Positions 1-10,547 of a stretch of DNA of 64,000 bases are shown here, in pieces. The number at the start of each line of letters is the position of its first letter. The stretch's first letter is position 1. Position numbers and translations under genes: made by a program. The stretch is from Gordionus sp. m RMFG-2023 (taxonomy: Eukaryota; Nematomorpha; Gordioida; Chordodea; Parachordodidae), in the NCBI RefSeq assembly GCF_954871325.1, contig NC_088775.1, forward strand, positions 18,019,561 through 18,083,560. Direction: 5' to 3'. Below the pieces are notes generated by a model. It did not search any database. It was given only the letters and a program-made list of their open reading frames with translations, and had not been told where the DNA came from.

Positions 1-1051
1 TGATTAGATTTAACATATTATAATAAAGAAATAATAGAATAGATATTTATTTTGGTGAAACATTGCTAAGTTCAATACAAATAACATTGAACTGGATGTT
101 TTAATTATATTAAAGAAAGTCAAAATACATTATAAAAGCTTAATTATTAGTTATTACACTTCTATTTATTATAAATACTCTTCTTTTGAAAATTAAACTA
201 ATATAATAGTAATATTAAAAAATAAATGCCTAATTATTATATATAAATAACAAAACCAAGATTAACTCCTCATCAAATATTTTATTAATTATACTGTATC
301 TAATAATTCATTTTTTTTATAAAGAATCTGTATCTAGATTCCATTTCTGTAGGACCTGCTCAACTCATTAATGTAATAAATTAAATTTAAACATGTTGAC
401 ATTAAGATTATCAAATAAAAAAAATTTATAAGAATTAATTGTAAATGTCTCTTTAAGTTCGAGGATGATATTTTGGAAGATGATATTATCTTCTTACAGA
501 GACGGCATTTGGTGCTGATCATATTATAAGAGTTGCTTTCATCCATTTCATATAAAGTAAAATATTTACGTAATTTCAAAAATGGTAAAAGATTCTCATT
601 CTCACTTATATCTGCTGTTACATCAATGGTAGAAGCAATAGAATCTTTTAAATCTATAATGGACATTTACATTTACCTATTAAAATAAATATTAATATAT
701 TATTATAAATTTATATTAAATAACTTGTAAGAGCTCTAAATCTCGTAAAATTTAGGAAATGAATAAATATATCTATAAAATAAATGGTGGAATGGAAGTT
801 GATAATGAAAGTTGATAAAATATGAAGATAGATATTTTTTTAAAAATTATATTTTAATTTAATTTTCAAAATTTTTATTTTATTTACTGCTTTTTAAATA
901 AAAAATTAATTTTTAAAAATATCGGGATCGAATTTTAAACAAAATGATCTCGATCCTCAATTTAAGTCAGAATCATAAATCTCGTAAAATTGACAAATTT
1001 GCGATCGAATCCAGATCGTCGATCTTTTGATTCGATCTTTTAACAACTCTG
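1..1051 (-). mobile_element. hAT transposon, 5' end fragment
   Basis: The piece ends at 1051 with a sequence whose reverse complement starts CAGAGTTGTTAAAAGATCGA, a hAT-type terminal repeat. Inside, at about 920-1040, the motif GATC(G) recurs around short direct and inverted repeats, which is typical hAT subterminal structure. A BED zinc-finger reading frame on the same strand supports the family. The rest of the transposase would lie before position 1, so its completeness cannot be judged. No target duplication can be tested because the other end is missing. Confidence 0.6.
334..666 (-). CDS. BED-type zinc finger, N-terminal part of a hAT transposase
   Basis: The 110-codon frame opens with ATG at 666. 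Around residues 33-75 it reads like a BED finger: an aromatic-rich start (KYFTLYEMDE), then CRLCKK, then SNLKRHL. BED fingers bind DNA and sit at the N terminus of many hAT transposases. The frame stops soon after the finger, so the catalytic part must be in another exon or lost; the continuation would lie below position 334. It is inside the hAT fragment ending at 1051, which supports the assignment. A domesticated BED gene is possible but nothing favours it. Confidence 0.6.
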   Translation of the reverse strand: MSIIDLKDSIASTIDVTADISENENLLPFLKLRKYFTLYEMDESNSYNMISTKCRLCKKIISSSKISSSNLKRHLQLILINFFYLIILMSTCLNLIYYINELSRSYRNGI

Positions 1052-1740
1052 ATTTTAAAACATAAATTATAATTAAATAGTTAGGTGTGATACCATTATT
1101 GTCTCTATATTATATTTTATATCCTTAACTTTAATGATGTTCCTTGATTTTACAGCTCTCATTATTCGACTTAATGATCTTAAAAAAATAAAGATGAGTT
1201 CTTAAAATGAAACGATATATATCTTGCAAAGCATTATTAAAATATTATTCTAAAACATAGATTATAATTTAACACTTAAATTTTATACCATTATTGTCTC
1301 TATATTATACTATCATTTAAATTCATGTCATGAAAATTTTTGCTTTAGATTTATCGCTTCAAAAACATTGGGGGCCATTATCATCAAAATCTCACAACCC
1401 ATCCGTGTGAAAGTGATTGCGTGAGATTTCGAAATCTCACAGATCACTTTCACACGAAAATATTTTAATAATGCTTTGCAAGATATATATCGTTTCATTT
1501 TAAGAACTCATCTTTATTTTTTTAAGTTTAAGTCGAATAATGAGAGCTTTAAAATCAAGAAACATCATTAAAGTTAAGGATATAATATATAATATAGAGA
1601 CAATAATGGTATCACACCTAACTATTTAATTATAATCTATGTTTTAAAATAATATCTAAGTAATGCTTTGTAAAATATATATTGTTTCATTTCAAGAGCT
1701 CATCTTTATTTTAACATCATTAAAGTTAACAATATAATAA
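1052..1740. repeat. Nested direct and inverted copies of an AT-rich repeat
   Basis: A sequence of about 190 bp at 1056-1249 recurs in inverted orientation at 1463-1650. Its beginning recurs directly at 1250-1320, and part of the inverted copy recurs at 1650-1735. A marker is ATACCATTATTGTCTC, present at about 1090 and 1277 and, inverted, near 1600. No coding potential is seen. It looks like a MITE that inserted repeatedly into itself or was rearranged. It abuts the hAT end at 1051. Confidence 0.7.
1404..1456. repeat. 53-nt near-perfect palindrome
   Basis: The inner 20 nt, GTGAGATTTCGAAATCTCAC at 1421-1440, are a perfect palindrome. Outside them CGTGTGAAAGTGAT (1404-1417) pairs exactly with ATCACTTTCACACG (1443-1456), separated only by a 3-nt and a 2-nt bulge. 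It sits in the spacer between the two 190-bp inverted arms and is clearly less AT-rich than its surroundings. Confidence 0.9.
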
Positions 1741-1808
1741 AATTTCTCTTTTTGATATATATAAATTTAATTAGATTATATATAACAAATAAAATTAAGC
1801 ATTACTAG

Positions 1809-1885
1809 GTGTGGTGGGTAGTCTAGTTAGTAAGACTTACATTACCTATCCTCAAAATACGGGTTTAAATCCATGTAGCGTACAT
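1809..1885 (+). repeat. tRNA-like sequence, probable SINE head
   Basis: TAGTCTAGTTAG at 1819-1830 resembles a pol III A box and GGGTTTAAATCC at 1861-1872 resembles a B box, at tRNA-like spacing. No full cloverleaf with a paired acceptor stem is evident, so it is more likely a tRNA-derived SINE head than a tRNA gene. Confidence 0.5.
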
Positions 1886-1965
1886 TTTTTATTTAAATTG
1901 TTTTTTTTTATCTATCGTATCTAAATAGTCGCCTCCTCTCTATAGTTTTAAATTTATAATTTTAG

Positions 1966-2059
1966 TCTGCATATCATACCAAATAGTGTGTGATAAGATA
2001 TGCAGATTCGAGGTCTGTAATGGGCAGGTTTTTAGCGAAAAGATTTATTTAACCTGCCC
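1966..2059. repeat. Two adjacent stem-loops
   Basis: CTGCATATC (1967-1975) is the exact inverse of GATATGCAG (1997-2005), and GGGCAGGTT (2022-2030) of AACCTGCCC (2051-2059). They follow the tRNA-like segment directly and may be part of the same short element. Confidence 0.6.
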
Positions 2060-2066
2060 TCGCTCT

Positions 2067-2904
2067 CACTTTTAATTTTTTTTATATATATTTTGTTTTA
2101 AAATTATTTTATGGCTTTAATGTATTTTTAATTAAACATAATATAGAATATTATGAAAAACTATTTACTGTTCTGCTCATTTCGCCTGAAAAATATAATT
2201 CTCCCAAATTTTTTAACACTCTCGCCTAATGTTGAAAATATTTTTTTTAAAGTACGGGCAAAAAAACCACACAATCCAGACCTCTAGCTCAGATTATTGA
2301 TAGGAGGCTCCAATTAAAGTTTACCAATATTTAGGTAGGGAAAAGATCCTTACTAACATGCTAATTTACACAACATGAAATTTATAAAATAACCAAATAC
2401 TCCGATCCCATGATATTTCTTATACAAAGTACATCTTCTCGAAATTTAGACAAAGCTCATATATGCCAGAAAATTTACTAGAGGCAAACCGACTTTTCTA
2501 CCCAACCCTCTAAAAATCACTGCAAAGAAACAGTAAGATAATTCTTAGCCTAAATGGCTTAATCGTAATGCTTATTTTGTTTACCTAATATAATGTTTTA
2601 AAGATAATCCATCTCTATATTATTTTGTACTGAATTGGGTCACAAATATTAAATAAAACTTTATTTGGTATAAGAAAATAGACGAAGAACTTTATTGATA
2701 TAAATATTTATACATAATTTTAAATTTAATAAATACATCATGGAAAAATATAATTATTATCATATAATGCATATCAGAATGTAATTTAATATTATTTATA
2801 AACTACAACTTTCATAAAAAATATATATATAAAGCAATAAATTATAATATGAATGAAATATATTTATATAAAAAATTTTTTTTAATAAAAATAATAAATA
2901 GTGA
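2067..2904. other. No recognisable feature
   Basis: AT-rich sequence with no gene, repeat or RNA that I can recognise. Confidence 0.5.
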
Positions 2905-3463
2905 TTAGATATAAGATAAATCACAATCTAAAACATTTTCAAAATGACTCCCCCCATTTTTTATATAAATAAAATTATTATTAAATATTTTAATATTGTA
3001 GCGAATATAAAATGGGTCATATCGGGCCCATACAAAATTATTATATTTTATATAAGTAAAAATAGCCGTATTTAACATTGTGGCCATCGCCCTGACTTCT
3101 GTGTCAGAAGCCCATATCTGCTGTGTCATTACATTATTTAAGACATAAGTTTTTATGTCTATTTTTTTGTTCGTGTCGTAAAGATAATTTTCAATTACCT
3201 TTCCCATCTCGGATGTTAGCATAAATTGTGCCAACCATTGCCTGAGAATAACATGGAAATTTTGAGCTCCAGTAAGCTCTACACTAATCGCCCTAAATTA
3301 TATAAAGTAGAATAAAATGAAATTTTATATTAATATGTTTTACCTATAAAAACAATTCCCATCACCTTCAATTTGCACCAGGATGGTGGGTTCACCAAGT
3401 TGTTTCCCATAGTCTACATCCCGACAACGTTTGGGAGGCTTTAGACCATCTTTATATGATAAT
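2905..3463 (-). CDS. OTU-family cysteine protease-like protein (two exons)
   Basis: OTU proteases cleave ubiquitin or ubiquitin-like chains. On the minus strand, exon 3463-3344 ends in IEGDGNCFYR and is followed by a 51-bp intron (3343-3293, GT...AG). Exon 3292-2905 continues AISVELTGAQ without loss of frame. This rebuilds the hallmark DGNC-FYRAIS motif, with C as the expected nucleophile. Downstream come WASDTEVRAMATML, then IYIKNGGSHFENVL, whose HFE supplies the expected catalytic histidine. The spacing fits a compact OTU domain and the frame ends at a stop about 10 residues later. The true start lies upstream, since no ATG opens the first exon. OTU domains occur in host genes and in some transposons, and I cannot tell which this is. 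Neither exon contains a stop. Confidence 0.75.
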
Positions 3464-3702
3464 CTAAATTAAATTTTAGTTGTAAAATAGCATTTAATAA
3501 TGCCTATATGTAAAATTTTATCAAATGTTCTTACATATATATATATATATATACACTTACATTTGCAGCTATAATTAATTTTTAATGAAAAAAAGATAAT
3601 AATCAATGGCCTGATCATTTTTCAATGTTAAAATATTATATATTGCATTAAACTTATAATGGCTAATTTTAATAAATTAATCATGACATATCTAAAATTT
3701 AC

Positions 3703-3799
3703 TTTCCCCATAGAATAATTGATTTTCTATAATCTTGAAGGCGGTGTTAGAACATTTTAGGAAGTCATATATATCATTATAATTTGAGCTAAAATATTT
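3703..3799 (-). CDS. Possible upstream exon of the OTU gene
   Basis: A 97-bp open segment lies between a good acceptor (TTTATTTCAG) and a GT donor and encodes, for example, NYNDIYDFLKCSNTAFKIIE. Its end phase does not match the next exon at 3463 as drawn, so either an exon in between is missing or a splice site is wrong. No family is recognised. Confidence 0.3.
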
Positions 3800-3837
3800 C
3801 TGAAATAAAAAATATATTGTTAAAATTTTACTTCATA

Positions 3838-5083
3838 ATCATATCATATTATACACTGGGGAGACATCCCACATTTAAGTGGGCACTCCACCACCCCATA
3901 GAGGGCGTCTCCAGTGCAGTGAATTTGCATTCACTGTTTGGCAGAAAATTTACCCTACTGTCTGGGTCCTGTTTAATTTGAGTGGGATGACAGGTACCAC
4001 TCGTGGATAAGCCAGGATCCACAAAGTTGACAGTAATTTACCCTACTGTCAGTGTCCCGTTTCATTTGAGTGGGATGACGGGTACCACTCGTGGATAAGC
4101 CAGGATCCACATTGTAAATAATGTTTATTTATTATAAAAGATAAGATAGGAATATGTATTAGAAAAAAGAGGAGGAGGTGGGGTGATTAAGGAGTAAGAG
4201 GAAGAAGAATTAGTTTTTGTAATTTATTTATTTTTTTTTGTTTTGTTTTCTCTTTTTTGTTTTGTTTTCTATTTTTTTTTATATATAATTGGTAATAAAA
4301 GATTCTTGTGTTAAAATAATGTTAATATCATATTGATCAAGGAGTTTCCTAAGTATAGTTGTTTTTGAAAGTAGGCCAGGAATGTTGTAGGAGTAGATTG
4401 TTAGATTTTTGAAAATTGACATAATATAAATTTTAAAGTAAATTGTAAGATAAATTTGAATTTTGAAATAGAAAAAAAAAATGGGGAAAAATAAGCAGAC
4501 GATACTTGGAAAATTGAAAATGCAAAAAGCAGACAATAGAAATGATGAATAAGAAAATATCCATGAAATTGAGTTTTAAGAGAGGATTAAAGTTAAATTT
4601 TGTTTAAGAAAGAAGTTGTAATTATATTAAATGTTGATTTATATTATTTTGTTTAAATTAAGTTAATAAGATTAATATATAGATAAAATAAATTGTTAAA
4701 GGAAATAAATAATTGAAATAAAAGATAAATAATAGTAGCCTAGGTAAAGAATTGGAGAAGATAAGAAAGAATTAAGTTATGATGAATTGATTGAGATAAA
4801 TTAGTAAATAAAGAAGAGAATTTATTTCTTTGAATCTAGTAAAAATAAAAAAATTAATGAATAAAAGTAATAACTTGACAGAGATATATTATGGGATATG
4901 TATAATCCTCAGCAATTAAAAAAGAGTCTCATTACTCTCCCAAACATCTTCCATGCATTTGAAAGAATTTACTAGTTTTGATTCAGAAGAGTAGAAGTCA
5001 GGCTTTTCATGTCATAAAAAATGTATGTAGTCGCAAAGTAAATATTTAAGGAAATTAGTGTGCTTGAAAATGAAATTGTGAGT
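3838..5083 (-). mobile_element. LINE-derived non-autonomous repeat, copy 1
   Basis: About 1.25 kb. In minus-strand orientation it runs from a 5' part, through a short frame reading YSYNIPGLLSKTTILRKLLD and ending ILTQES (the N terminus of a LINE AP-endonuclease), to a hairpin-rich part. It finishes in an ATATG-rich microsatellite tail at about 3838. The endonuclease frame stops after about 50 residues and no reverse transcriptase follows. The unit therefore looks like a 5' end joined to a 3' end with the middle missing. Two more copies follow at 5178 and 6670. Confidence 0.65.
3857..4110. repeat. Structured hairpin module with an internal ~83-bp duplication
   Basis: An outer stem pairs CACTGGGGAGAC (3857-3868) with GTCTCCAGTG (3907-3916). 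CAGTGAAT (3917-3924) pairs with ATTCACTG (3929-3936). Then two tandem ~83-bp units each hold a hairpin of the type GGTCCYGT...ACRGGTACC followed by GTGGAT-AAGCCAGG-ATCCAC. The same arrangement is present at about 5203-5462 and 6706-6961. In copy 1 the first hairpin has T where the others have C, and A where its partner is G, so pairing is kept. Confidence 0.75.
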
Positions 5084-5177
5084 GATAGAAGTATTTGTAG
5101 AATTGATAGATATCATTATTTCTTGGAGGTGGCGATTTAACATCAGCCATTTTTCCGCAGACGAAAAAGTCTTTACT

Positions 5178-6412
5178 TCATAATGTCATATCATATCATA
5201 TTATACACTGGGGGGACATCCCACAATTAAGTGGGCACTCCACCACCCCATAGAGGGCGTCTCCGGTGCAGTGAATTTGCATTCACCGTTTGGCAGAAAA
5301 TTTACCTTACTGTCTGGGTCCCGTTTAATTTGAGTGGGATGACGGGTACCACTCGTGGATAAGCCAGGATCCACAAAGTTGACAGTAATTTACCCTACTG
5401 ACAGGGTCCCGTTTAATTTGAGTGGGATGACGGGTACCACTCGTGGATAAGCCAGGATCCACATTGTAAATAATGTTTATTTATTAAAAAAGATAAGATA
5501 GGAATATGTATTAGAAAAAAGGGGGGGGGATGATTAAGGAGTAAAGAGGAAGAAGAATTAGTTTTTGTAATTTATTTATTTATTTTTTTTGTTTTCTCTT
5601 TTTTTTTTTTAAATATTATTGGTAATAAGAGATTCTTGTGTTAAAATAATGTTAATATCATATTGATCAAGGAGTTTCCTAAGTATAGTTGTTTTTGAAA
5701 GTAGGCCAGGAATGTTGTAGGAGTAGATTGTTAGATTTTTGAAAATTGACATAATATAAATTTTAAAGTAAATTGTAAGATAAATTTGAATTTTGAAATA
5801 GAAAAAAATGGGGAAAAAACAAGCAGACGATACTTGGAAAATTGAAAAAGCAAAAAGCAGACAAGAGAAATGATGAATAAGAAAATATCCATGAAATTGA
5901 GTTTTAAGAGAGGATTAAAGTTAAATTTTGTTTAAGAAAGAAGTTGTAATTATATTAAATGTTGATTTATATTATTTTGTTTAAATTAAGTTAATAAGAT
6001 TAATATATAGAAAAAATAAATTGTTAAAGGAAATAAATAATTGATTTATAATGGTACTTGCTAAACTTTATAATAACTTAGGTAAAGAATTGGAGAAGAT
6101 AAGAAAGAATTAAGTTATGATGAATTGATTGAGATAAATTAGTAAATAAAGAAGAGAATTTATTTCTTTGAATCTAGAAAAAATAAAAAATTAATGAATA
6201 AAAGTAATAACTTGACAGAGATATATTATGTATTATGTATAATCCTCAGCAATTAAAAAAGAGTCTCATTACTCTCCCAAACATCTTCCATGCATTTGAA
6301 AGAATTTACTAGAGTTTTGATTCAGAAGAGTAGAAGTCAGGCTTTTCATGTCATAAAAAATGTATGTAGTTGCAAAGTAAATATTTAAGGAATATAGTGT
6401 GCTTGAAAATGA
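5178..6412 (-). mobile_element. LINE-derived non-autonomous repeat, copy 2
   Basis: Same organisation and orientation as the copy at 3838-5083 and very similar along its length, including the hairpin module and the short endonuclease-like frame. A small segment near 6040 differs. It ends at a TATGA-type tail near 5178 that abuts copy 1. Confidence 0.65.
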
Positions 6413-6660
6413 AACCATCAATATTTCATTATCATGGGTACGGCTGATTAAGCACATTTTAATTTTAAAAACGACTAATTCACTATTTCAACCAATAAAT
6501 ATTACACAAATCTGGAGATTTTGTTCATATATAACTGAAAGATATGGATATCTATTAGCGAAATTTCAAGACTTATTTTAAGTAATATTATTTTAGATAA
6601 AATTTTAATGAATCGTTTTTAAAAAATTGGCTAAATCAACCCTTTCAACAACACTACTCA
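6413..6660. repeat. MITE-like interspersed repeat
   Basis: This segment resembles sequences at 47667-47858 and, more weakly, 40001-40200. All share ATTACACAARYYTGGAGATTTT-like interiors or flanking GGCTAA motifs, and here the right end reads TTTCAACAACACTA. The ends resemble a TAGTGTTGTT hAT terminal repeat. It lies between copies 2 and 3 of the LINE-derived repeat. Confidence 0.45.
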
Positions 6661-6669
6661 TGGATAATT

Positions 6670-7337
6670 TCTCTTACTTCATAATATCATCATATCATAT
6701 TATACACTGGGGAGACATCCCACAATTAAGTTGGCACTCCACCACCCCATAGAGGGCGTCTCCAGTGCAGTGAATTTGCATTCACCGTTTGGCAGAAAAT
6801 TTACCCTACTGTCTGGGTCCCATTTAATTTGAGTGGAATGACGGGTACCACTCGTGGATAAGCCAGGATCCACAAAGTTGACAGTAATTTACCCTACTGT
6901 CATGGTCCCGTTTAATTTGAGTGGGATGACGGGTACCACTCGTGGATAAGCCAGGATCCACATTGTAAATAATGTTTTTTATTATAAGATAAGATAGGAA
7001 TATGTATTAGAAAAAAGGAGGAGGGGGGGGGGGGGGTGAAGGAGTAAAGGAAGAAGAGTTAGTTTTTATAATTTGTAATTTATTTATTTTTGTTTTCTCT
7101 TTTTTGTTTTGTTTTGTTTTCTCTTTTTTTTTTTTTATATTATTGGTAATAAGAGATTCTTGTGTTAAAATTAAAAAAATGTTAATATCATATTGATCAA
7201 GGAGTTTCCTAAGTATAGTTGTTTTTGAAAGTAGGCCAGGAATGTTGTAGGAGTAGATTGTTAGATTTTTGAAAATTGACATAATATAAATTTTAAAGTA
7301 AATTGTAAGATAAATTTGAATTTTGAAATAGAAAAAA
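6670..7337 (-). mobile_element. LINE-derived non-autonomous repeat, copy 3 (5' truncated)
   Basis: It carries the tail, the hairpin module, an adjacent poly-G tract (14 G at 7023-7036) and the endonuclease-like start, then stops being similar at about 7337. It is therefore shorter at its 5' end than the other two copies, which is the usual form of truncation in target-primed retroposition. Confidence 0.6.
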
Positions 7338-7400
7338 ATCTCTTACTTCAAAATGAAAAAGAATTTCAAATTAAATTGTATTATATATAAATATTTGGGG

Positions 7401-7463
7401 TGGCCTAATGGGTAAGATGTAGGCTTGGAAACACGAGTATGAACAAGGACGCGGGTTCAATCC
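7401..7463 (+). promoter_or_regulatory. tRNA-like pol III A and B boxes before a LINE
   Basis: TGGCCTAATGG (7401-7411) fits an A box and GGTTCAATCC (7454-7463) a B box, 42 bp apart. The segment precedes the LINE coding start by 150 bp. It may be the head of a SINE or the LINE's own internal promoter. It does not fold into a convincing full tRNA. Confidence 0.55.
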
Positions 7464-7613
7464 TGGTAAGAACCATAAAAACTTTCAAGTTTTTCTTCGA
7501 TGACTGATGTGTAAAGACATATGGTATGATGAATTTCGGAGCTTAGAGATGACACCCCGGTCACCGACAGGCCTGGACAGCCGGGTGCTAAGGATACCTG
7601 TCCAATAAACAAA

Positions 7614-8459
7614 ATGAAGGACACAAATGAAAATATGAATATGAAAGCTAGGGCGTTCCCTCCATGCGACGCGCAGGGTGTAGACCTCCATCCTGTGAAA
7701 AATAAAGTAAAGGTCAAAGCAAAGAAGACAAGACTGGCAAGTTTGAATATTGGGACGCTTAAAGGTAAGACGAGAGAATTGGCATCAATGTTGAACAGGA
7801 GAAAAGTTGATATAGCGTGCATACAAGAGACGAAATGGAAAGGACAGAAGACTTTGATGATTGGAGATGGGTATAAATTGTACTATAATGGACTTGTTAG
7901 CAATAGGAACGGTGTCGGCATCATCCTCAGTCAAGATCTAACCTCCTCAGTTGTAGAAGTCAACAGGATCTCTGATAGACTAATGAGGATAAAACTCTGC
8001 ATTGGTCAATCAATACTACACATCCTATCAGTATATGCTCCTCAAACGGGTTGCAAGGAAGAAGAGAAAGATGACTTTAGAGCTATCCTTGATGAAGCCG
8101 TAATGGAAATCCCTAAGGATGACCTAGTCATAATTGGTGGTGACTTAAATGCGCATGTGGGGAAAGCAAGAGATAGCTACAAAAGGCATCATGGTGGTTT
8201 TGGATATGGAGAAAGAAATGATGAAGGAGAGCACGTACTGAAATTTGCGCAAGCCTTCGACCTTGCCTTAACCAACACCTACTATAGGAAAAAAGACAGT
8301 CATTTAATATCATATGAAAGTGGTACTAGGAAAACACAGATAGATTACATGCTAATCTCTCGCAGAAGATTAAAAGATGTAATAGACTGCAAAGTCATCC
8401 CAGGAGAAGATATCGCCGCCCAACACAAGCTTAATCATGGATTTACAAATTTCAAATAA
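7614..8459 (+). pseudogene. LINE AP-endonuclease domain
   Basis: The endonuclease nicks target DNA to prime reverse transcription. From residue 43 the frame shows the apurinic-endonuclease-like series: LASLNIGTLKGK, ACIQETKWKG (catalytic E), HILSVYAPQTG, VIIGGDLNAHVG (D and N), TQIDYMLISRR (D) and AAQHKL (H). All key residues are present. The frame then shifts near 8440 and ends after a short out-of-frame tail. The 281-codon length up to that point covers the whole domain. The close match of these motifs to RTE-clade proteins, often mis-annotated as craniofacial development protein 2, supports the call. Confidence 0.9.
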
Positions 8460-8961
8460 ATCCACTCAAAATAAGATAAAACTGGAACCATGCATCAAAT
8501 GGGGCAAATTAAAAACAATGACAGATGCCTTTGCAATCAATGCAAACATTGAAACAATAAATTGCTCACAAGTCAGTGAAAAAATATGGACAGACCTTTC
8601 ATCCAGATTAATAGACACTGCAAAATCGACGCTAGGCTTGACAAGAGGAGGCAACAAATCACACAAAGAACTATGGTGGTGGAATCAAGAGGTACAAACC
8701 ACTATACAGGAGAAAAAAGCCCTTTATAAAATATGGTACAAATCCAAAAATGCAGATGACAAGTCAAGATACAAAAAATCCAAGAGATTAGCTACAAAGG
8801 CGGTGGCTAGGGCCAAATCTATGGCATACGATGACATGTACGAAGATCTACATACCAAAGAAGGGCAAAATAAAATATACAGATTAGCCAAACAGCGAGA
8901 AAAGAACTCTAGGGATATAAACGGAGCTCCGAAAGTAATCAAAAATAAAATGGGAAATTGA
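8437..8961 (+). pseudogene. LINE linker between endonuclease and reverse transcriptase
   Basis: The 174-codon frame continues the same ancestral protein in another frame after the break near 8440. It is lysine-rich and carries LWWWNQEVQTTIQEKKALYK, a stretch typical of the region between the two enzymatic domains in RTE elements. It ends near 8955, where a second frameshift moves the reading into the reverse-transcriptase frame. It has no independent function. Confidence 0.8.
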
Positions 8962-9911
8962 TAATAAAGGAAAAAGAAATAATGAATAGATGGAAAGAAT
9001 ATTTTCAGGAGCTTCTCAACTTTAATTCCCACATATTGCATCTCGATGAACACTCCCCTTGTCAAAACCTTGTACAACCTATAACGGAACAAGAAATAAT
9101 CACATGCCTCAAGCATATGAAAAACAACAAAGCTAGGGGTCCAGACGATATTCCAATAGAAAGCCTTAAAGCACTAGGAGATGATGGAATACATCTCCTC
9201 ACAAATCTGTACAATAAAATACTTGGAAATGAAGAGGTCCCCCAAAAATGGAGGCAGAGCTATCTAGTTCCTATCTTCAAAAATAAAGGGGATCCACACA
9301 ATTGTCAAAATTACAGGGGCATAAAACTAATGTCACACTGTCTAAAACTATACGAAAAAATAATAGAAAAAAGATTAAGAGATATAATCGAAATAGGAGA
9401 GACACAGTTTGGCTTTATGCCTGGAAGATCAACAACCGATGCTATCCATGCAATTAGGCAAATGAGTGAAAAATACAGGGAAAAGAACAAAAAGCTACAC
9501 ATGGTCTTTCTCGATCTAGAAAAGGCCTTCGATAGAATCCCAAGAAAACTTATCTGGTGGGCGCTACGCCACAAAAAAGTTCCCGAAAAATATATAAGAA
9601 TAATAGAGGATATGTATATGGGACATCCAACAATGGTCCGTAGCACAACAGGTACTTCAGCAGGCTTCACAATAGCCGAAGGAGTTCATCAAGGGTCGGC
9701 TCTCAGCCCACTTCTCTTCATTACAGTAATAGATGTATTAGCACAGTCTATACCTCAAACAGTCCCGTGGAATATGATATTTGCAGATGATATTGTGATA
9801 CTTGCCGAATCCAAGGATGAAATGAAAGAAAGGTTAGTGAATTGGATAAATATCCTAGAAACGCACGGATTAAAAGTAAATAGAGAAAAGACGGAGTATA
9901 TGGTGATATGA
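8958..9911 (+). pseudogene. LINE reverse transcriptase domain
   Basis: The 317-codon frame contains the ordered non-LTR reverse-transcriptase motifs: NNKARGPDDIPIESLK, NYRGIKLMSHCLKLYEKIIE, FGFMPGRSTTDAI, FLDLEKAFDRIP (first catalytic D), EGVHQGSALSPLLF, and FADDIVILAES (the catalytic DD pair). These make cDNA from element RNA at the nicked target. All catalytic residues are intact, but a TGA at 9909 interrupts the protein before the C-terminal region, which continues in the same frame after it. Confidence 0.92.
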
Positions 9912-9977
9912 GGAGATGAAACGGAGAGTATTGATATAAATGATTGGCAGATATCCGCAATTGAAAGCTGCAAATAT

Positions 9978-10547
9978 TTGGGCTCCACTATACAAACAAA
10001 CGGCACAATAGAAAAAGAGATAAAGAATAAGATTAATCAAGGGTGGTTAAAGTGGAGATCTTTATCTGGAGTGCTATTTGACAAAAGAATCCCACACAAA
10101 TTAAAGGGAAAAATTTACAGTTCCATAGTACAACCAACTATTCTATATAGTTCGGAAACATGGCCAACCAAAGAATCAGACGAGAGAAGTCTACAAACTA
10201 TGGAGATGAGAATGCTGAGGATGATTGCTGGGGTAACAAGAAAGGATAAGGTGCGCAGTACAAGAATACTAAATAGTTTAAAGGTAGTGCCCATTAAGAC
10301 TAAGTTAATGGTAAACAGACTTAGGTGGTATGGGCACACAATGAGAAGGCCTATGAACTACATAGGAAATAAAGTTGAAAGATTGGAAGTGATGGGCAAA
10401 CGTAAAAGAGGAAGGCCAAAACTTCAATGGGGCCATAAAGTTAGAGCCAATATAAAGAAGTATAAAATAGATAAAAGAGATTGTACGAATAACATAAAGT
10501 GGAGAGAGATGTTGAAGGAGCTTACCACCAGAAAAGGTGAAAGCTAA
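9978..10547 (+). pseudogene. LINE reverse transcriptase C-terminal region
   Basis: This segment is in the same frame as the reverse transcriptase, beyond the TGA at 9909. It starts in the YLGSTIQTNG motif and continues through YSSETWPTKESD, MLRMIAGVTRKDK and RLRWYGHTMRRP to a basic end KRKRGRPKLQWG. This tail pattern is typical of RTE and related LINE proteins. It ends with TAA at 10547, just before the A-rich 3' tail. Confidence 0.88.

Noticed and set aside
1809-1885. tRNA gene
   Set aside because: Boxes A and B fit, but I could not pair an acceptor stem or anticodon arm, so it is listed as a SINE-like head.
3857-4110. Hammerhead ribozyme in the hairpin module
   Set aside because: Neither strand shows the CTGATGA plus GAAA core required for a hammerhead.
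7401-7475. tRNA gene before the LINE
   Set aside because: Same reason: promoter boxes without a credible full cloverleaf.
7457-7822. Minus-strand coding region opposite the LINE start
   Set aside because: It is a shadow of the LINE 5' region and endonuclease frame, with no domain of its own.
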